A stretch of 64,000 nt of DNA from Candidatus Methylopumilus planktonicus (lineage in GTDB: Bacteria; Pseudomonadota; Gammaproteobacteria; Burkholderiales; Methylophilaceae): contig NZ_LN827929.1 of assembly GCF_000981505.1 (NCBI RefSeq), positions 558,001 through 622,000 on the forward strand, in the 5' to 3' direction. Under the pieces are notes generated by a model. That model was given only the letters and a program-made list of their open reading frames with translations, had not been told where the DNA came from and searched no databases. A program made the translations under genes and the position numbers. Below, in pieces: positions 8,164 to 17,633 of the stretch. Numbering within the stretch: the first letter of the stretch is position 1; each line of letters begins with the position of its first letter.

Positions 8164-9459
8164 ATGAAAAGAATGAATATAGGTTTATTAGGAATTGGTA
8201 CAGTAGGTGGCGGTGTATTTGAGCTTTTAAAATCAAACATTACGGAAATACAGCGTAAGACAGCAACTGATATGAAAATTATTGCTGTGGCAGACAAGGA
8301 TATTGCGCGCGCAAAAGAAATCGTAGGAAGCTCTATCGAAGTGACCAACGACCCATTTAAGTTAGTGGCGGATAAAGAGATTGACGTCATTGTTGAACTT
8401 ATTGGCGGAACAACCATTGCAAAAGATTTAATTATTAAAGCCATTGAAAATAAAAAACATGTCGTAACAGCAAATAAAGCATTGCTCGCAAATTTTGGCA
8501 ATGAGCTATTCGAATTAGCCAAAAAGAATAATGTCACCTTAGCATTTGAAGCTTCAGTGGCGGGGGGCATACCTATTTTAAAATCAATTAGAGAAGGTTT
8601 GGCTGGAAATAAAATCGAGTGGGTCGCGGGTATTATTAATGGCACTACTAATTTTATTTTGACCGAGATGCGTGAAAAGGGTATTACATTTGCAGAGGCT
8701 TTATCTGAAGCACAGTCTTTAGGTTTCGCTGAATCAGATCCTACCTTTGATATTGAAGGTATTGATGCTGCTCATAAATTAACAATTCTTGCTGGATTGT
8801 CTTTTGGTATTCCCATGAGCTTTAAAGATGTTTATGTGGAAGGTATAACGACGCTTGAGCAAAAAGATATTCAATACGCTGACGAATTGGGTTATCGCAT
8901 TAAATTATTAGGCATCGCTAAGAAAAGAGATAAAGGTATTGAATTAAGAGTGCACCCAACTTTAATTCCAGAAAAACGTTTAATTGCTAATGTAAATGGC
9001 GTAATGAATGCCGTTGTTGTTAAAGGTAATATGATAGGGCCAACACTTTATTATGGGGCTGGTGCTGGAGCTCTTCCAACAGCAAGCTCAGTGGTTGCTG
9101 ACCTTATTGATATTTCTAGATCATCTCATGTGCCACCTCATGGCTTTGAAGATAATAAGATTGATAAGATTCCCATCTATAAAATTGATGATGCGATCAG
9201 CGGTTACTATTTAAGAATTAGAGTTTCAGATAAGCCAGGTGTTTTAGCTGAAATTACAAAATTATTTGGTGATAAGAAAATTTCAATTGATGCAATGCTT
9301 CAAAAAGAACCGAAAGAATATGAATCTGAAGCTGACATTGTTATATTAAGTCATTTAGCTGTTGAGAAAGATATCAATGTTGTGATTCATTCTATTGAAT
9401 CCTTGCCAGCCACCATTGGGAATGTTATTAAAATTAGATTAGAAGAGCTTAGTAAATAA
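8164..9459 (+). CDS. hom: Homoserine dehydrogenase
   Basis: A 431-residue monofunctional homoserine dehydrogenase, reducing aspartate semialdehyde to homoserine for threonine and methionine synthesis. The N-terminal Rossmann fold starts with GLLGIGTVGGGV (about residues 7-18), the catalytic domain contains NGTTNFILTEM (about 160-170) and the family signature around LAGLSFG, and a C-terminal ACT domain (about 345-425) suggests feedback control, usually by threonine. It is 13 nt after alaA and 8 nt before thrC, so the three are probably one transcript. Confidence 0.96.
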   Translation: MKRMNIGLLGIGTVGGGVFELLKSNITEIQRKTATDMKIIAVADKDIARAKEIVGSSIEVTNDPFKLVADKEIDVIVELIGGTTIAKDLIIKAIENKKHVVTANKALLANFGNELFELAKKNNVTLAFEASVAGGIPILKSIREGLAGNKIEWVAGIINGTTNFILTEMREKGITFAEALSEAQSLGFAESDPTFDIEGIDAAHKLTILAGLSFGIPMSFKDVYVEGITTLEQKDIQYADELGYRIKLLGIAKKRDKGIELRVHPTLIPEKRLIANVNGVMNAVVVKGNMIGPTLYYGAGAGALPTASSVVADLIDISRSSHVPPHGFEDNKIDKIPIYKIDDAISGYYLRIRVSDKPGVLAEITKLFGDKKISIDAMLQKEPKEYESEADIVILSHLAVEKDINVVIHSIESLPATIGNVIKIRLEELSK

Positions 9460-9467
9460 AGGTTTTT

Positions 9468-10892
9468 ATGAAATACATTTCAACGCGTGGACAATCGAAA
9501 CCACTTTCTTTTTCAGAAATTTTGTTAGGAGGTCTTGCCCCTGATGGCGGCTTGTACCTTCCCGAGATTTACCCAAAATTTTCAGCCCAAGATTTAAACA
9601 GCATGCAAAGCATGAGCTATCCTGGGCTTGCTTTTCACATTATTTCTAGATTTATAGATGACATTCCGAAGGATGATTTAAAGGCGATTATCAATAAAAC
9701 ATATACAAAAGAAGTATATGCATTTTCAAGGCCACAGCAAAAAGCGGAAGACATTACGCCTATTTTAAAAGTTAAAGACAACTTATATATTCTTTCGCTT
9801 TCAAACGGACCCACACTGGCATTTAAAGATATTGCAATGCAGTTACTCGGTAATCTTTTTGAGTATGTGCTCAAAAAAGAAAATGCTGAAATTAATATTC
9901 TCGGGGCAACATCAGGGGATACAGGTTCAGCTGCAGAGTATGCAATGCGAGGCAAAAAAGGTATCAACGTCTTTATGTTGTCACCCTACCAAAAAATGAG
10001 CCGTTTTCAAGCAGCCCAAATGTTTAGTATTCAAGACCATAATATTTTTAATTTAAGTATCAAGGGTGTTTTTGATGATTGCCAAGATATTGTAAAAGCC
10101 GTTTCTAATGACTTAAATTTTAAAAGAGATTTTAAAATTGGCGCGGTGAATTCAATTAATTGGGGAAGAATTTTAGCGCAGATCGTTTATTACTTTAAAG
10201 GTTATCTCGCTGTTGCAAAGAATAATGAAGAAGTCAGTTTTACAGTGCCTACAGGCAATTTTGGTAACATCTGTGCAGGCCATATTGCCCGCATGATGGG
10301 GCTTCCTATTAAGAGACTTGTGGTAGCTACAAACGAAAATAATGTTTTAGATGAATTCTTTAAGACAGGTATGTATAAGCCGCGAGACTCACAGAATACC
10401 TTCCATACATCAAGCCCCTCAATGGACATATCCAAAGCATCGAATTTTGAACGTTTTATTTTTGATTTAATTGGACGAGATAGTAAAAAGTTAAATGCAT
10501 TATGGAAGTCAATCGATCAAGGTGGTAATTTTGATTTAAATCAAGAAGGCGTCTTTGAAAAAATCCAAGCTTTTGGTTTTACATCATCTTCAAGTACACA
10601 TAAAGAACGTATTCACTATATTAAAGAAATCTTTAATCAATATAAAATTATTATCGATACACATACGGCAGATGGATTTAAAGCGGCCTATGAGCATACA
10701 GACGAGAATGTCCCAATGATTGTTCTTGAGACAGCTTTGCCCACTAAATTTGAAGATTCTGTTGTAGAAGCGATAGGTCAAAAACCTGAAAGACCAGAAT
10801 CATTAAAGCATTTAGAGGATCTTCCGCAAAAGTTTGAGATTTTTGATAATCAAGTGGATCAGGTTAAAACATTCATTAGGCAAAACGTTTAA
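9468..10892 (+). CDS. thrC: Threonine synthase
   Basis: A 474-residue PLP enzyme converting O-phosphohomoserine to threonine. The N-terminal YISTRGQ and [11 protein letters not shown] segments are typical of the long (E. coli-like) class, and the PLP lysine is Lys120 in [24 protein letters not shown] (about residues 147-163) is the phosphate/PLP-binding loop, and PTGNFGN follows near 262. The junction with hom reads TAAAGGTTTTTATG, placing the ribosome-binding site directly on the hom stop. homoserine kinase (thrB) is not adjacent and must lie elsewhere. Confidence 0.96.
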   Translation: MKYISTRGQSKPLSFSEILLGGLAPDGGLYLPEIYPKFSAQDLNSMQSMSYPGLAFHIISRFIDDIPKDDLKAIINKTYTKEVYAFSRPQQKAEDITPILKVKDNLYILSLSNGPTLAFKDIAMQLLGNLFEYVLKKENAEINILGATSGDTGSAAEYAMRGKKGINVFMLSPYQKMSRFQAAQMFSIQDHNIFNLSIKGVFDDCQDIVKAVSNDLNFKRDFKIGAVNSINWGRILAQIVYYFKGYLAVAKNNEEVSFTVPTGNFGNICAGHIARMMGLPIKRLVVATNENNVLDEFFKTGMYKPRDSQNTFHTSSPSMDISKASNFERFIFDLIGRDSKKLNALWKSIDQGGNFDLNQEGVFEKIQAFGFTSSSSTHKERIHYIKEIFNQYKIIIDTHTADGFKAAYEHTDENVPMIVLETALPTKFEDSVVEAIGQKPERPESLKHLEDLPQKFEIFDNQVDQVKTFIRQNV

Positions 10893-10896
10893 GACC

Positions 10897-11691
10897 ATGA
10901 AGCAATATTTAGATTTACTGAATCACGTTAAAAATCATGGTGACGTCAAACATGACCGAACAGGCACAGGGACTATGTCTGTCTTTGGCTATCAAATGCG
11001 TTATGACTTATCAAAAGGCTTTCCTCTACTCACTACTAAAAAAGTCCACTTAAAGTCAATTATTCATGAGCTTTTATGGTTTTTAAGTGGTAGCACAAAT
11101 ATTAAGTACTTAAAAGATCATGGTGTGAGCATATGGGATGAATGGGCTGATGAAAACGGTAATTTAGGCCCTGTCTATGGCTTCCAATGGAGAAGCTGGC
11201 CCTCAACTGATGGAAAGCATATTGATCAAATTACAGATCTCATTGAATCGATTAAAAAGAATCCTGACTCAAGGAGACTCATTGTGTCTGCTTGGAACGT
11301 TTCGGAAATTTCTAAAATGAAATTACCCCCTTGCCATGCATTTTTTCAGTTTTATGTTTCGAATGGCAAGTTATCTTGTCAGCTTTATCAGAGAAGCGCA
11401 GATATATTTCTGGGCGTCCCTTTTAATATAGCTTCTTACGCGCTCCTTACGATGATGGTAGCGCAAGTATGCTCATTAGAGCTTGGTGATTTTATCCACA
11501 CATTAGGTGATGCACATATTTACTCTAATCATATGGAGCAAGTGAATGAACAACTATCAAGAACACCTAAAACTTTACCTCGCATGAAAATTAATCCCGA
11601 AGTTAAAAGTATTTTTGATTTTAAATTCGAAGATTTTGTTTTAGAAGATTATGAACCTGATCCCGCGATTAAAGCGCCTGTAGCAGTCTAG
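10897..11691 (+). CDS. thyA: Thymidylate synthase
   Basis: A 264-residue thymidylate synthase, exactly the E. coli ThyA length, methylating dUMP with 5,10-methylene-tetrahydrofolate. The ATG at 10897, 4 nt after the thrC stop, gives the canonical MKQYLDLL N-terminus; an earlier in-frame start at 10834 would overlap thrC and add an unconserved extension. Catalytic Cys146 lies in [11 protein letters not shown], and [16 protein letters not shown] binds dUMP. It overlaps folA by one base, so the dihydrofolate it produces is recycled by the product of the next gene. Confidence 0.97.
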   Translation: MKQYLDLLNHVKNHGDVKHDRTGTGTMSVFGYQMRYDLSKGFPLLTTKKVHLKSIIHELLWFLSGSTNIKYLKDHGVSIWDEWADENGNLGPVYGFQWRSWPSTDGKHIDQITDLIESIKKNPDSRRLIVSAWNVSEISKMKLPPCHAFFQFYVSNGKLSCQLYQRSADIFLGVPFNIASYALLTMMVAQVCSLELGDFIHTLGDAHIYSNHMEQVNEQLSRTPKTLPRMKINPEVKSIFDFKFEDFVLEDYEPDPAIKAPVAV

Positions 11692-12179
11692 TGTCTAAGT
11701 TGTCTATTATTGTCGCTATGAGTTCAAACTATGTCATTGGTGTCAATAACACCTTGCCATGGCATTTAACTGAAGATCTAAAGTATTTTAAATCTTTAAC
11801 AACAGGCCATACCATTATTATGGGTCGAAAGACATATGAGTCTATTGGCCGTCCTCTTCCTCACAGACGAAATATCGTAATTAGTCGAAATACTGAAACT
11901 ACTTATGAGGGTGTTGAGGTTGTTCACAGTATCGAGGATGCTTTTTCTATTTCAAAGAATGATAACGAAGTATTTGTTATTGGCGGTTCTAATATATACA
12001 AACAAGCGCTAGACTTAGTCGATCATCTGTATGTTACTGAGATTAAGAAAAGCTTTACAGGAGATACTTTTTTTCCTGAGATTGATAAGGAAAAATGGAC
12101 TGAATTTTCAAGAGAAGATCATGTGACAGCAGATGGCCTTGAGTTTTCTTTTGTAGGTTACCAAAAAAATACTAAATAG
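11691..12179 (+). CDS. folA: Dihydrofolate reductase
   Basis: A 162-residue dihydrofolate reductase, regenerating tetrahydrofolate with NADPH. The GTG start at 11691 shares its G with the thyA TAG stop. Family features are IGVNNTLPWHLTEDL (acidic active-site residue Asp29), IIMGRKTYESIGRPLP (about residues 43-58) and the FVIGGSNIYKQAL nucleotide segment (about 95-107). Co-transcription with thyA couples dTMP synthesis to folate reduction. Its last 8 bp overlap the end of the converging decarboxylase gene. Confidence 0.97.
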   Translation: MSKLSIIVAMSSNYVIGVNNTLPWHLTEDLKYFKSLTTGHTIIMGRKTYESIGRPLPHRRNIVISRNTETTYEGVEVVHSIEDAFSISKNDNEVFVIGGSNIYKQALDLVDHLYVTEIKKSFTGDTFFPEIDKEKWTEFSREDHVTADGLEFSFVGYQKNTK

Positions 12180-14412
12180 AAACACAGTCTACAAAGTAGT
12201 GCGCTTTGCCATCAATCTTTTGTTTCACTAATCCATGATTGTCTGTTTCGAATCCAGGAAATTTTTCATTAAAATCTCTCGCAAACTTTAAATAATTTAC
12301 AATAATATTATTAAAACGCTCGCCAGGAATTAAAAGTGGTATGCCAGGCGGATAAGGAGTGAGTAGCACTGCTGTAATTCTGCCCTCTAGATCATCAATC
12401 GCAACACGTTCAATTTCTTTATGGGCCATTTTTGCAAAAGCATCTGCAGGCTTCATTGCGGGCACCATATCCGAGAGATACATTTCTGTTGTAAGTCTTG
12501 CAATATTATGTTTTTTGTAAATTTCATGAATTTGTGTACATAAATCTCTAAGACCGATGCGCTCATAACTTGGTTGTTTCTGAATAAACTCAGGCAACAC
12601 TTTCCATAAAGGTTGATTCTTGTCGTAATCGTCTTTGAATTGCTGAAGAGCAGCAACAAGTGTATTCCAGCGACCCTTAGTGATACCAATCGTAAACATA
12701 ATAAAAAATGAGTAGAGCCCAGTTTTTTCAACAATAACTCCATGCTCTGCCAAATACTTTGTAACAATAGATGCGGGTATCCCAAACTCTAAAGAAAACT
12801 CTCCATCAACATTAAGTCCTGGAGTAATAATAGTTGCTTTAATAGGATCAAGCATATTGAAGCCATCAGCAAGATCACCAAAACCATGCCAATGATCATT
12901 AGCATTTAACATCCAAGCATCTCTATCTTCGAGACCTTCATCTGATAAATCGTTAGGGCCCCAAACTTTAAACCACCAGTCAGATCCCCATTCAATATCT
13001 ACTTTTCGCATAGCGCGTCTAAAGTCTAGCGCTTCCATTAGTGACTCTTCAACAAGAGCCTTGCCCCCAGGTTCTTCCATCATTGCCGCTGCAACATCGC
13101 AACTTGCAATAATTGAATATTGTGGACTGGTAGAGCTGTGCATAAGAAATGATTCATTAAAGACTTCACGATCGAGTTTATTTTTTTCTGCATCTTGGAC
13201 GAGAATTTGAGATGCCTGACTTAACCCTGCTAAAAGTTTGTGTGTCGATTGTGTTGAGAAGATTAAGCTATCTTTGCAGCGCGGACGATCAGCACCAATT
13301 GCATGATAATCACCATAAAAATCGTGAAATGTCGCATGAGGCAACCAAGCTTCATCGAAATGAAGTGTGTCAATTTTTCCATCTAACATTTCTTTAATCT
13401 CTTCAACGTTATAAAGAATGCCATCATAAGTTGATTGTGTAATAGTCAGTACACGAGGCTTATCTTTTTTGTTAGTGATGAATGGATTTTTTTGAATTTT
13501 ATCTTGAATATTTTTCCATTCAAATTCTTTTTTAGGAATAGGGCCAATAATACCGAAGTGATTTCGAGTTGGCATTAAGAAGATTGGAATAGCGCCTGTC
13601 ATAATAATAGAATGCAGTACTGACTTATGACAATTACGATCAACGATTACAATATCACCAGGAGCAACTGTTGAATGCCAAACCATCTTGTTCGATGTCG
13701 ATGTACCGTTTGTAACAAAGTATAGATGATCAGAATTGTAGATTCGCGCTGCATTTCTCTCGGAAGCACCTACAGGGCCTGTATGGTCGAGTAACTGTCC
13801 TAACTCGTCAACTGCATTGCATACGTCAGCTCGCAGCATATTTTCACCGAAGAATTGGTGAAACATTTGACCAACAGGTGATTTTAGAAAAGCTACACCA
13901 CCTGAGTGGCCAGGGCAATGCCATGAATAAGATCCGTCACCTGCATAATGAGTGAGTGCTTTAAAAAATGGTGGGGCTAGGCTATCTAGATATGTTCTTG
14001 CTTCTCGGACAATATAGCGCGCAACGAATTCTGGCGTATCCTCGTGCATATGAATAAAGCCATTTAACTCTCTTAAAATTTCATTTGGGATGTGACGGCT
14101 TGTTCTAGTTTCACCGTGTAGAAATATTGGAATTTCTTCGTTGCGATATCTTATTTCATCTACGAAATTTTTTAATTGCTGAAGCGCGGTTTGATTTTCT
14201 TCGACAAATTCTTCATCATCAATCGATAGAATAAACGCAGAAGCTCGACTTTGTTGTTGAGCAAATGATGTTAAGTCACCGTAGCTTGTAACACCTAGTA
14301 CCTCAAAATTTTCTTTCTCGATCGCTTTTGCTAAAACTCTAATACCAAGTCCAGAAGAATTTTCGGATTTAAAGTCTTCATCAATGATGACTACGGGAAA
14401 GTTAAATTTCAT
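12172..14412 (-). CDS. Orn/Lys/Arg decarboxylase, biodegradative (AdiA/LdcC-like) family
   Basis: A 746-residue fold-type I PLP decarboxylase. It has the N-terminal wing (response-regulator-like, about residues 1-130), the core opening with SWHCPGHSGGVAF, the HFDEAWLPHA segment and the PLP lysine motif STHKLLAGLSQASQI (about 391-405), and the C-terminal domain. Enzymes of this family release CO2 from arginine, lysine or ornithine to give agmatine, cadaverine or putrescine. Sequence and length (close to the 755-residue AdiA) look most AdiA-like, but substrate cannot be settled by eye. Start 9 nt after dcd and linkage dcd-decarboxylase is a conserved betaproteobacterial pair, which suggests a constitutive polyamine role rather than acid resistance. 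Ribosome-binding site AAAGGG is strong. Confidence 0.88.
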   Translation of the reverse strand: MKFNFPVVIIDEDFKSENSSGLGIRVLAKAIEKENFEVLGVTSYGDLTSFAQQQSRASAFILSIDDEEFVEENQTALQQLKNFVDEIRYRNEEIPIFLHGETRTSRHIPNEILRELNGFIHMHEDTPEFVARYIVREARTYLDSLAPPFFKALTHYAGDGSYSWHCPGHSGGVAFLKSPVGQMFHQFFGENMLRADVCNAVDELGQLLDHTGPVGASERNAARIYNSDHLYFVTNGTSTSNKMVWHSTVAPGDIVIVDRNCHKSVLHSIIMTGAIPIFLMPTRNHFGIIGPIPKKEFEWKNIQDKIQKNPFITNKKDKPRVLTITQSTYDGILYNVEEIKEMLDGKIDTLHFDEAWLPHATFHDFYGDYHAIGADRPRCKDSLIFSTQSTHKLLAGLSQASQILVQDAEKNKLDREVFNESFLMHSSTSPQYSIIASCDVAAAMMEEPGGKALVEESLMEALDFRRAMRKVDIEWGSDWWFKVWGPNDLSDEGLEDRDAWMLNANDHWHGFGDLADGFNMLDPIKATIITPGLNVDGEFSLEFGIPASIVTKYLAEHGVIVEKTGLYSFFIMFTIGITKGRWNTLVAALQQFKDDYDKNQPLWKVLPEFIQKQPSYERIGLRDLCTQIHEIYKKHNIARLTTEMYLSDMVPAMKPADAFAKMAHKEIERVAIDDLEGRITAVLLTPYPPGIPLLIPGERFNNIIVNYLKFARDFNEKFPGFETDNHGLVKQKIDGKAHYFVDCVSI

Positions 14413-14421
14413 GTTAACCCT

Positions 14422-14988
14422 TTATATTTTAGGTAATGTTACTCCTACTTGGCCTTGGTATTTTCCACCACGATCTTTGTAGGATGTTTCACATACTTCA
14501 TCGGACTCAAAGAATAACACCTGAGCGCAACCTTCGCCTGCATAAATTTTTGCTGGAAGGGGAGTTGTATTACTAAATTCTAAAGTTACATAACCTTCCC
14601 ATTCTGGCTCGAAGGGGGTGACGTTCACAATAATCCCGCATCGGGCATATGTTGATTTACCTAAACATATAGTGAGCACACTTCTTGGAATTCTGAAATA
14701 CTCAACAGTTCTTGCAAGTGCGAAAGAGTTAGGCGGAATGATGCAATAATCACCGTTAAATTCAACAAATGAATTAGGATCGAAATTTTTTGGGTCTACT
14801 ATAGTGCTATTAATGTTGGTAAATACTTTAAATTCATTAGCGCAACGAATGTCATATCCATAACTGGATGCGCCATATGACACAATTTTGTGATTATCTT
14901 TCTCGCGAATTAGCTTAGGCTCAAATGGCTCAATCATGCCGTGTTCTTCAGCCATCTTTCTTATCCATTTATCTGATTTTATCGTCAT
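14422..14988 (-). CDS. dcd: dCTP deaminase
   Basis: A 188-residue dCTP deaminase converting dCTP to dUTP, the usual source of dUMP for thymidylate synthase in proteobacteria. It shows the N-terminal [19 protein letters not shown] signature, [11 protein letters not shown] (about residues 38-48), [23 protein letters not shown] with the catalytic glutamate in the following LEFSN stretch (about 109-140), and a C-terminal [11 protein letters not shown] tail. The protein normally works as a homotrimer. There are only about 16 bp between its ATG and the terminator of gnd-zwf, so its promoter must overlap that terminator or it relies on read-through. Confidence 0.97.
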   Translation of the reverse strand: MTIKSDKWIRKMAEEHGMIEPFEPKLIREKDNHKIVSYGASSYGYDIRCANEFKVFTNINSTIVDPKNFDPNSFVEFNGDYCIIPPNSFALARTVEYFRIPRSVLTICLGKSTYARCGIIVNVTPFEPEWEGYVTLEFSNTTPLPAKIYAGEGCAQVLFFESDEVCETSYKDRGGKYQGQVGVTLPKI

Positions 14989-15004
14989 AATTTTCTTGTC
15001 TTAA

Positions 15005-15047
15005 AAAAGAAAAATCCCGTTTGCACAATCTTGACGCTACGGGATTT
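15005..15047 (-). terminator. Rho-independent terminator after gnd-zwf
   Basis: Perfect 9-bp arms AAATCCCGT (15012-15020) and ACGGGATTT (15039-15047) enclose an 18-nt loop. Read on the minus strand the stem is followed by TTTTTCTTTTTT, a good U-tract. It lies 25 bp past the zwf stop and ends just before dcd. Confidence 0.85.
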
Positions 15048-15071
15048 CTAATGATTTAAATTTTCATTACT

Positions 15072-16547
15072 TTAGAGCTTATTTTCACCGATTTCAATAC
15101 TCTGACGCCAAAATTGTTCAGGCTTGTCAAAAATGATTTTGGATTCAGCAGGGTCGGCACTTCCAGCAGGGTAGGTAAAAACCGGGCTCTTATCTTCATT
15201 CCAGGCTTTAATCACAGGATCAAGGAGCCTCCAGGACGCTTCGACCTCGTTAATATGCAAGTATAACGATTGATCACCCTGCATGAGATTCAGGAGAAGT
15301 GACTCGTAAGCATCAACACTTTCATCACCTGTAATTCTATTCGGAGCATCCATAGCGACTGTTCTTACTTTAGTATCGAGTCCTGGAATTTTCGTTTGGA
15401 TTTCAAAGCGGGTAAATTCTTTAGGTTGAATGCTAATGACGAGCCAGTTATCTGCTTGATCAGGGAGCGAAAGGGGTGATTTTTTAAATTTAATAGCTAT
15501 AGCAGTATCAGATGCGTGAAGACGTTTTGCTGTTCGGACAAAGATAGGTACACCCTTCCATCTAGGTGTGTTGATGTAGAACTTCAGTGCTGCATAAGTT
15601 TCAACCACACTTGCCGGATTTTCTAATTCTTCTAAGTAGCCTTTTACTTCCTCACCATTGACTTTTCCTCGTCCATACTGTGCTTTAAAAGTGTGTTTTC
15701 TAAGCTCATCAAGTGGAATAGGTGTAATCGATTCAAGCACCTTAATTTTTTCAGCACGTATATGTTCAGGGCTTAATGTTACTGGTATTTCCATTGTGGT
15801 TAATGCAAGCATTTGCATAAGATGACTTTGAATCATATCTCTTAGGGCGCCTGTCGCATCATAAAATTTAGTTCTCTCGCCGACACCAAGCGTTTCATTA
15901 TTAGTAATTTGGATATGATCAATGTGTTCGTGTGTCCAAAGTGGATCAAAAATATGATTTGCAAAGCGGGTCAGCAGAATATTTTGTAATGCAGATTTAC
16001 CAAGATAATGATCGATACGATAAATTTGTGTTTCTTTTAAATGCTTTGTGATTGATTTTTGAAGTGCTTGTGCTGTTTCTAAGTTAGTGCCAAATGGTTT
16101 TTCAATAACAACACGACGCCAGGCTTTGCTTTCATCCGTTAAGCCAACGCCTGCAAGTAAATCAACAATAGACGCAAAGTCAGATGGTCTAACGGATAAA
16201 AAGAAAGCTAAATTTTGTGGGAAAGTTGATGCATCAGAAAGTCTTTCGCTAAGCCGTTTAAAAGCATTTTCATCATCAGGAGGATTCGCGTGATAAAAAT
16301 TTCTAGCAATAAAACGGTCAAAAACTTTTGCGTCATAATTTTTTTTAAATTTAATATCAAGCATCGACTTAATGTCATCTCGCCATGCTGATTCTTTCAC
16401 ATCAGATCTTCCAACAGAGAGAATTTTTATTTTTTCAGGGAGTCTACCGAGAGAATCAAGCCTAAAAAGACCTGGAATAAGTTTTATTCTAGAAAGGTTT
16501 CCGCTTGCACCGAAGAGGACTAGGGTGCAGTCATCAATTTTTGTCAT
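15072..16547 (-). CDS. zwf: Glucose-6-phosphate 1-dehydrogenase
   Basis: A 491-residue glucose-6-phosphate dehydrogenase, forming 6-phosphogluconolactone and NAD(P)H. The N-terminal coenzyme motif FGASGNLS (about residues 12-19), EKPFGTNLETAQ (about 149-160) and the substrate signature YRIDHYLGKSALQNI (about 175-189) are intact. In methylotrophs with the ribulose-monophosphate cycle this enzyme, Pgl and Gnd oxidise formaldehyde-derived hexose phosphate to CO2. It follows gnd by 24 nt, with a terminator downstream. Coenzyme preference cannot be read reliably. Confidence 0.97.
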   Translation of the reverse strand: MTKIDDCTLVLFGASGNLSRIKLIPGLFRLDSLGRLPEKIKILSVGRSDVKESAWRDDIKSMLDIKFKKNYDAKVFDRFIARNFYHANPPDDENAFKRLSERLSDASTFPQNLAFFLSVRPSDFASIVDLLAGVGLTDESKAWRRVVIEKPFGTNLETAQALQKSITKHLKETQIYRIDHYLGKSALQNILLTRFANHIFDPLWTHEHIDHIQITNNETLGVGERTKFYDATGALRDMIQSHLMQMLALTTMEIPVTLSPEHIRAEKIKVLESITPIPLDELRKHTFKAQYGRGKVNGEEVKGYLEELENPASVVETYAALKFYINTPRWKGVPIFVRTAKRLHASDTAIAIKFKKSPLSLPDQADNWLVISIQPKEFTRFEIQTKIPGLDTKVRTVAMDAPNRITGDESVDAYESLLLNLMQGDQSLYLHINEVEASWRLLDPVIKAWNEDKSPVFTYPAGSADPAESKIIFDKPEQFWRQSIEIGENKL

Positions 16548-16571
16548 AGATAATTTGAGATGATATAAAAG

Positions 16572-17480
16572 TTATTTAGTTTTTTTTACTACATGACCAC
16601 CAAATGCATTACGCATAACTGATAGCAATCTATAACCATAACCTTGTTTTTCTTGGCTTCTGAATCTCACTTGTAATGCAAGCGTCAGCACAGGTGTTGG
16701 AATACCTTGCTCGATGGATTCAACAACAGTCCATCTGCCTTCACCTGAGTCAGCGACATAAGGAGCAACTTCATCAAGTGTTTGATCTTCTTTAAGGGCA
16801 TCTGCGGTTAAATCTAACAACCAGCTTCTTACCACTGAACCATGTTTCCATAATTCTGTAATTTGCGCTAAATCAAGTTTAAATTCACTTTTCCCTTTAA
16901 GGAGTTCAAGGCCTTCAGCGAATGATTCCATCATGCCGTATTCGATACCATTGTGAATCATTTTAGTGAAGTGACCCGAACCTACAGGACCTACATGAGC
17001 CCAGCCACGATCTTCGTGCGCCAATGCTTGGAGAATAGGTTTCATGGTTGCTGCAACTTCTTCTTTTGCGCCCACCATTAAGCAGTAGCCATTTGCTAAA
17101 CCCCAAACGCCTCCTGATGTTCCACAGTCCATAAAGCCAATACCTTTTTCTTCAAGGAATTTACCGATACGCTGAGAATCTTTGTAATTTGAATTACCAC
17201 CATCAATAATAATGTCACCTTTATTGAGCATGGGGATGAGTTCATTGATTTGCTCTGCGGTAGGGTTACCTGCTGGCACCATAAGCCATACGATTTTTTG
17301 ACCGTCTAATTTTGTTAAAGCATCAGCAACTGAAGTTGCACCAATCATTTTTGCTTTTTCTTCTAGCGTTTTTACAACTTCTGCACTTCGGTCAAAGCCT
17401 ACAACAGAAATACCTTTTTGAATGAGACGAGTAGCCATATTGCCACCCATTTTTCCGAGACCAATCATTGCTAATTTCAT
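16572..17480 (-). CDS. gnd: 6-phosphogluconate dehydrogenase, short (NAD-type) form
   Basis: A 302-residue decarboxylating 6-phosphogluconate dehydrogenase, giving ribulose 5-phosphate, the formaldehyde acceptor of the ribulose-monophosphate cycle. It starts with the dinucleotide motif GLGKMGGNM (about residues 7-15), has DCGTSGGVWGLANGYCLMVG (about 118-137) and the catalytic region GHFTKMIHNGIEYGMM (about 168-183). At about 300 residues it belongs to the short class (GntZ/YqeC-like, often NAD-preferring), not the ~470-residue E. coli type. First gene of the gnd-zwf pair and divergent from pgl, so all three steps are under one intergenic region. Confidence 0.95.
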   Translation of the reverse strand: MKLAMIGLGKMGGNMATRLIQKGISVVGFDRSAEVVKTLEEKAKMIGATSVADALTKLDGQKIVWLMVPAGNPTAEQINELIPMLNKGDIIIDGGNSNYKDSQRIGKFLEEKGIGFMDCGTSGGVWGLANGYCLMVGAKEEVAATMKPILQALAHEDRGWAHVGPVGSGHFTKMIHNGIEYGMMESFAEGLELLKGKSEFKLDLAQITELWKHGSVVRSWLLDLTADALKEDQTLDEVAPYVADSGEGRWTVVESIEQGIPTPVLTLALQVRFRSQEKQGYGYRLLSVMRNAFGGHVVKKTK

Positions 17481-17513
17481 TTTTTTACCTTTTTATGGAA
17501 GATTTGTCATTAC

Positions 17514-17530
17514 TTAATCTTTTGGATTAA
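17514..17530. promoter_or_regulatory. Small inverted repeat between gnd and pgl
   Basis: TTAATC and GATTAA (6-bp arms, 5-nt spacer) lie about 35 bp upstream of the gnd start in the 153-bp divergent region with pgl. It could be an operator for either gene. The arms are short and AT-rich, so chance is a real possibility. Confidence 0.2.
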
Positions 17531-17633
17531 AGCAAATTAGTTTAAAGTGCGATACAAGTTAAATTATATCAAACGCAAGCCCCTTCAAGGAATTGATTTC
17601 GATATAAAATCTTCATTATTTTGAAAGATTTTC

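Noticed and set aside
8094..8645. A 183-codon open frame on the minus strand across the alaA end and hom
   Set aside because: It is antisense to well-recognised coding sequence, its Ser/Leu/Thr-rich translation matches no family, and it has no ribosome-binding site.
10834..10896. Longer N-terminus for thymidylate synthase
   Set aside because: It would overlap thrC by about 60 bp and add residues before the canonical MKQYLDLL start; the 264-residue form equals the family length.
12172..14412. Acid-resistance role for the decarboxylase
   Set aside because: No antiporter (adiC, cadB, potE-like) or regulator is next to it; linkage with dcd suggests a constitutive biosynthetic role.
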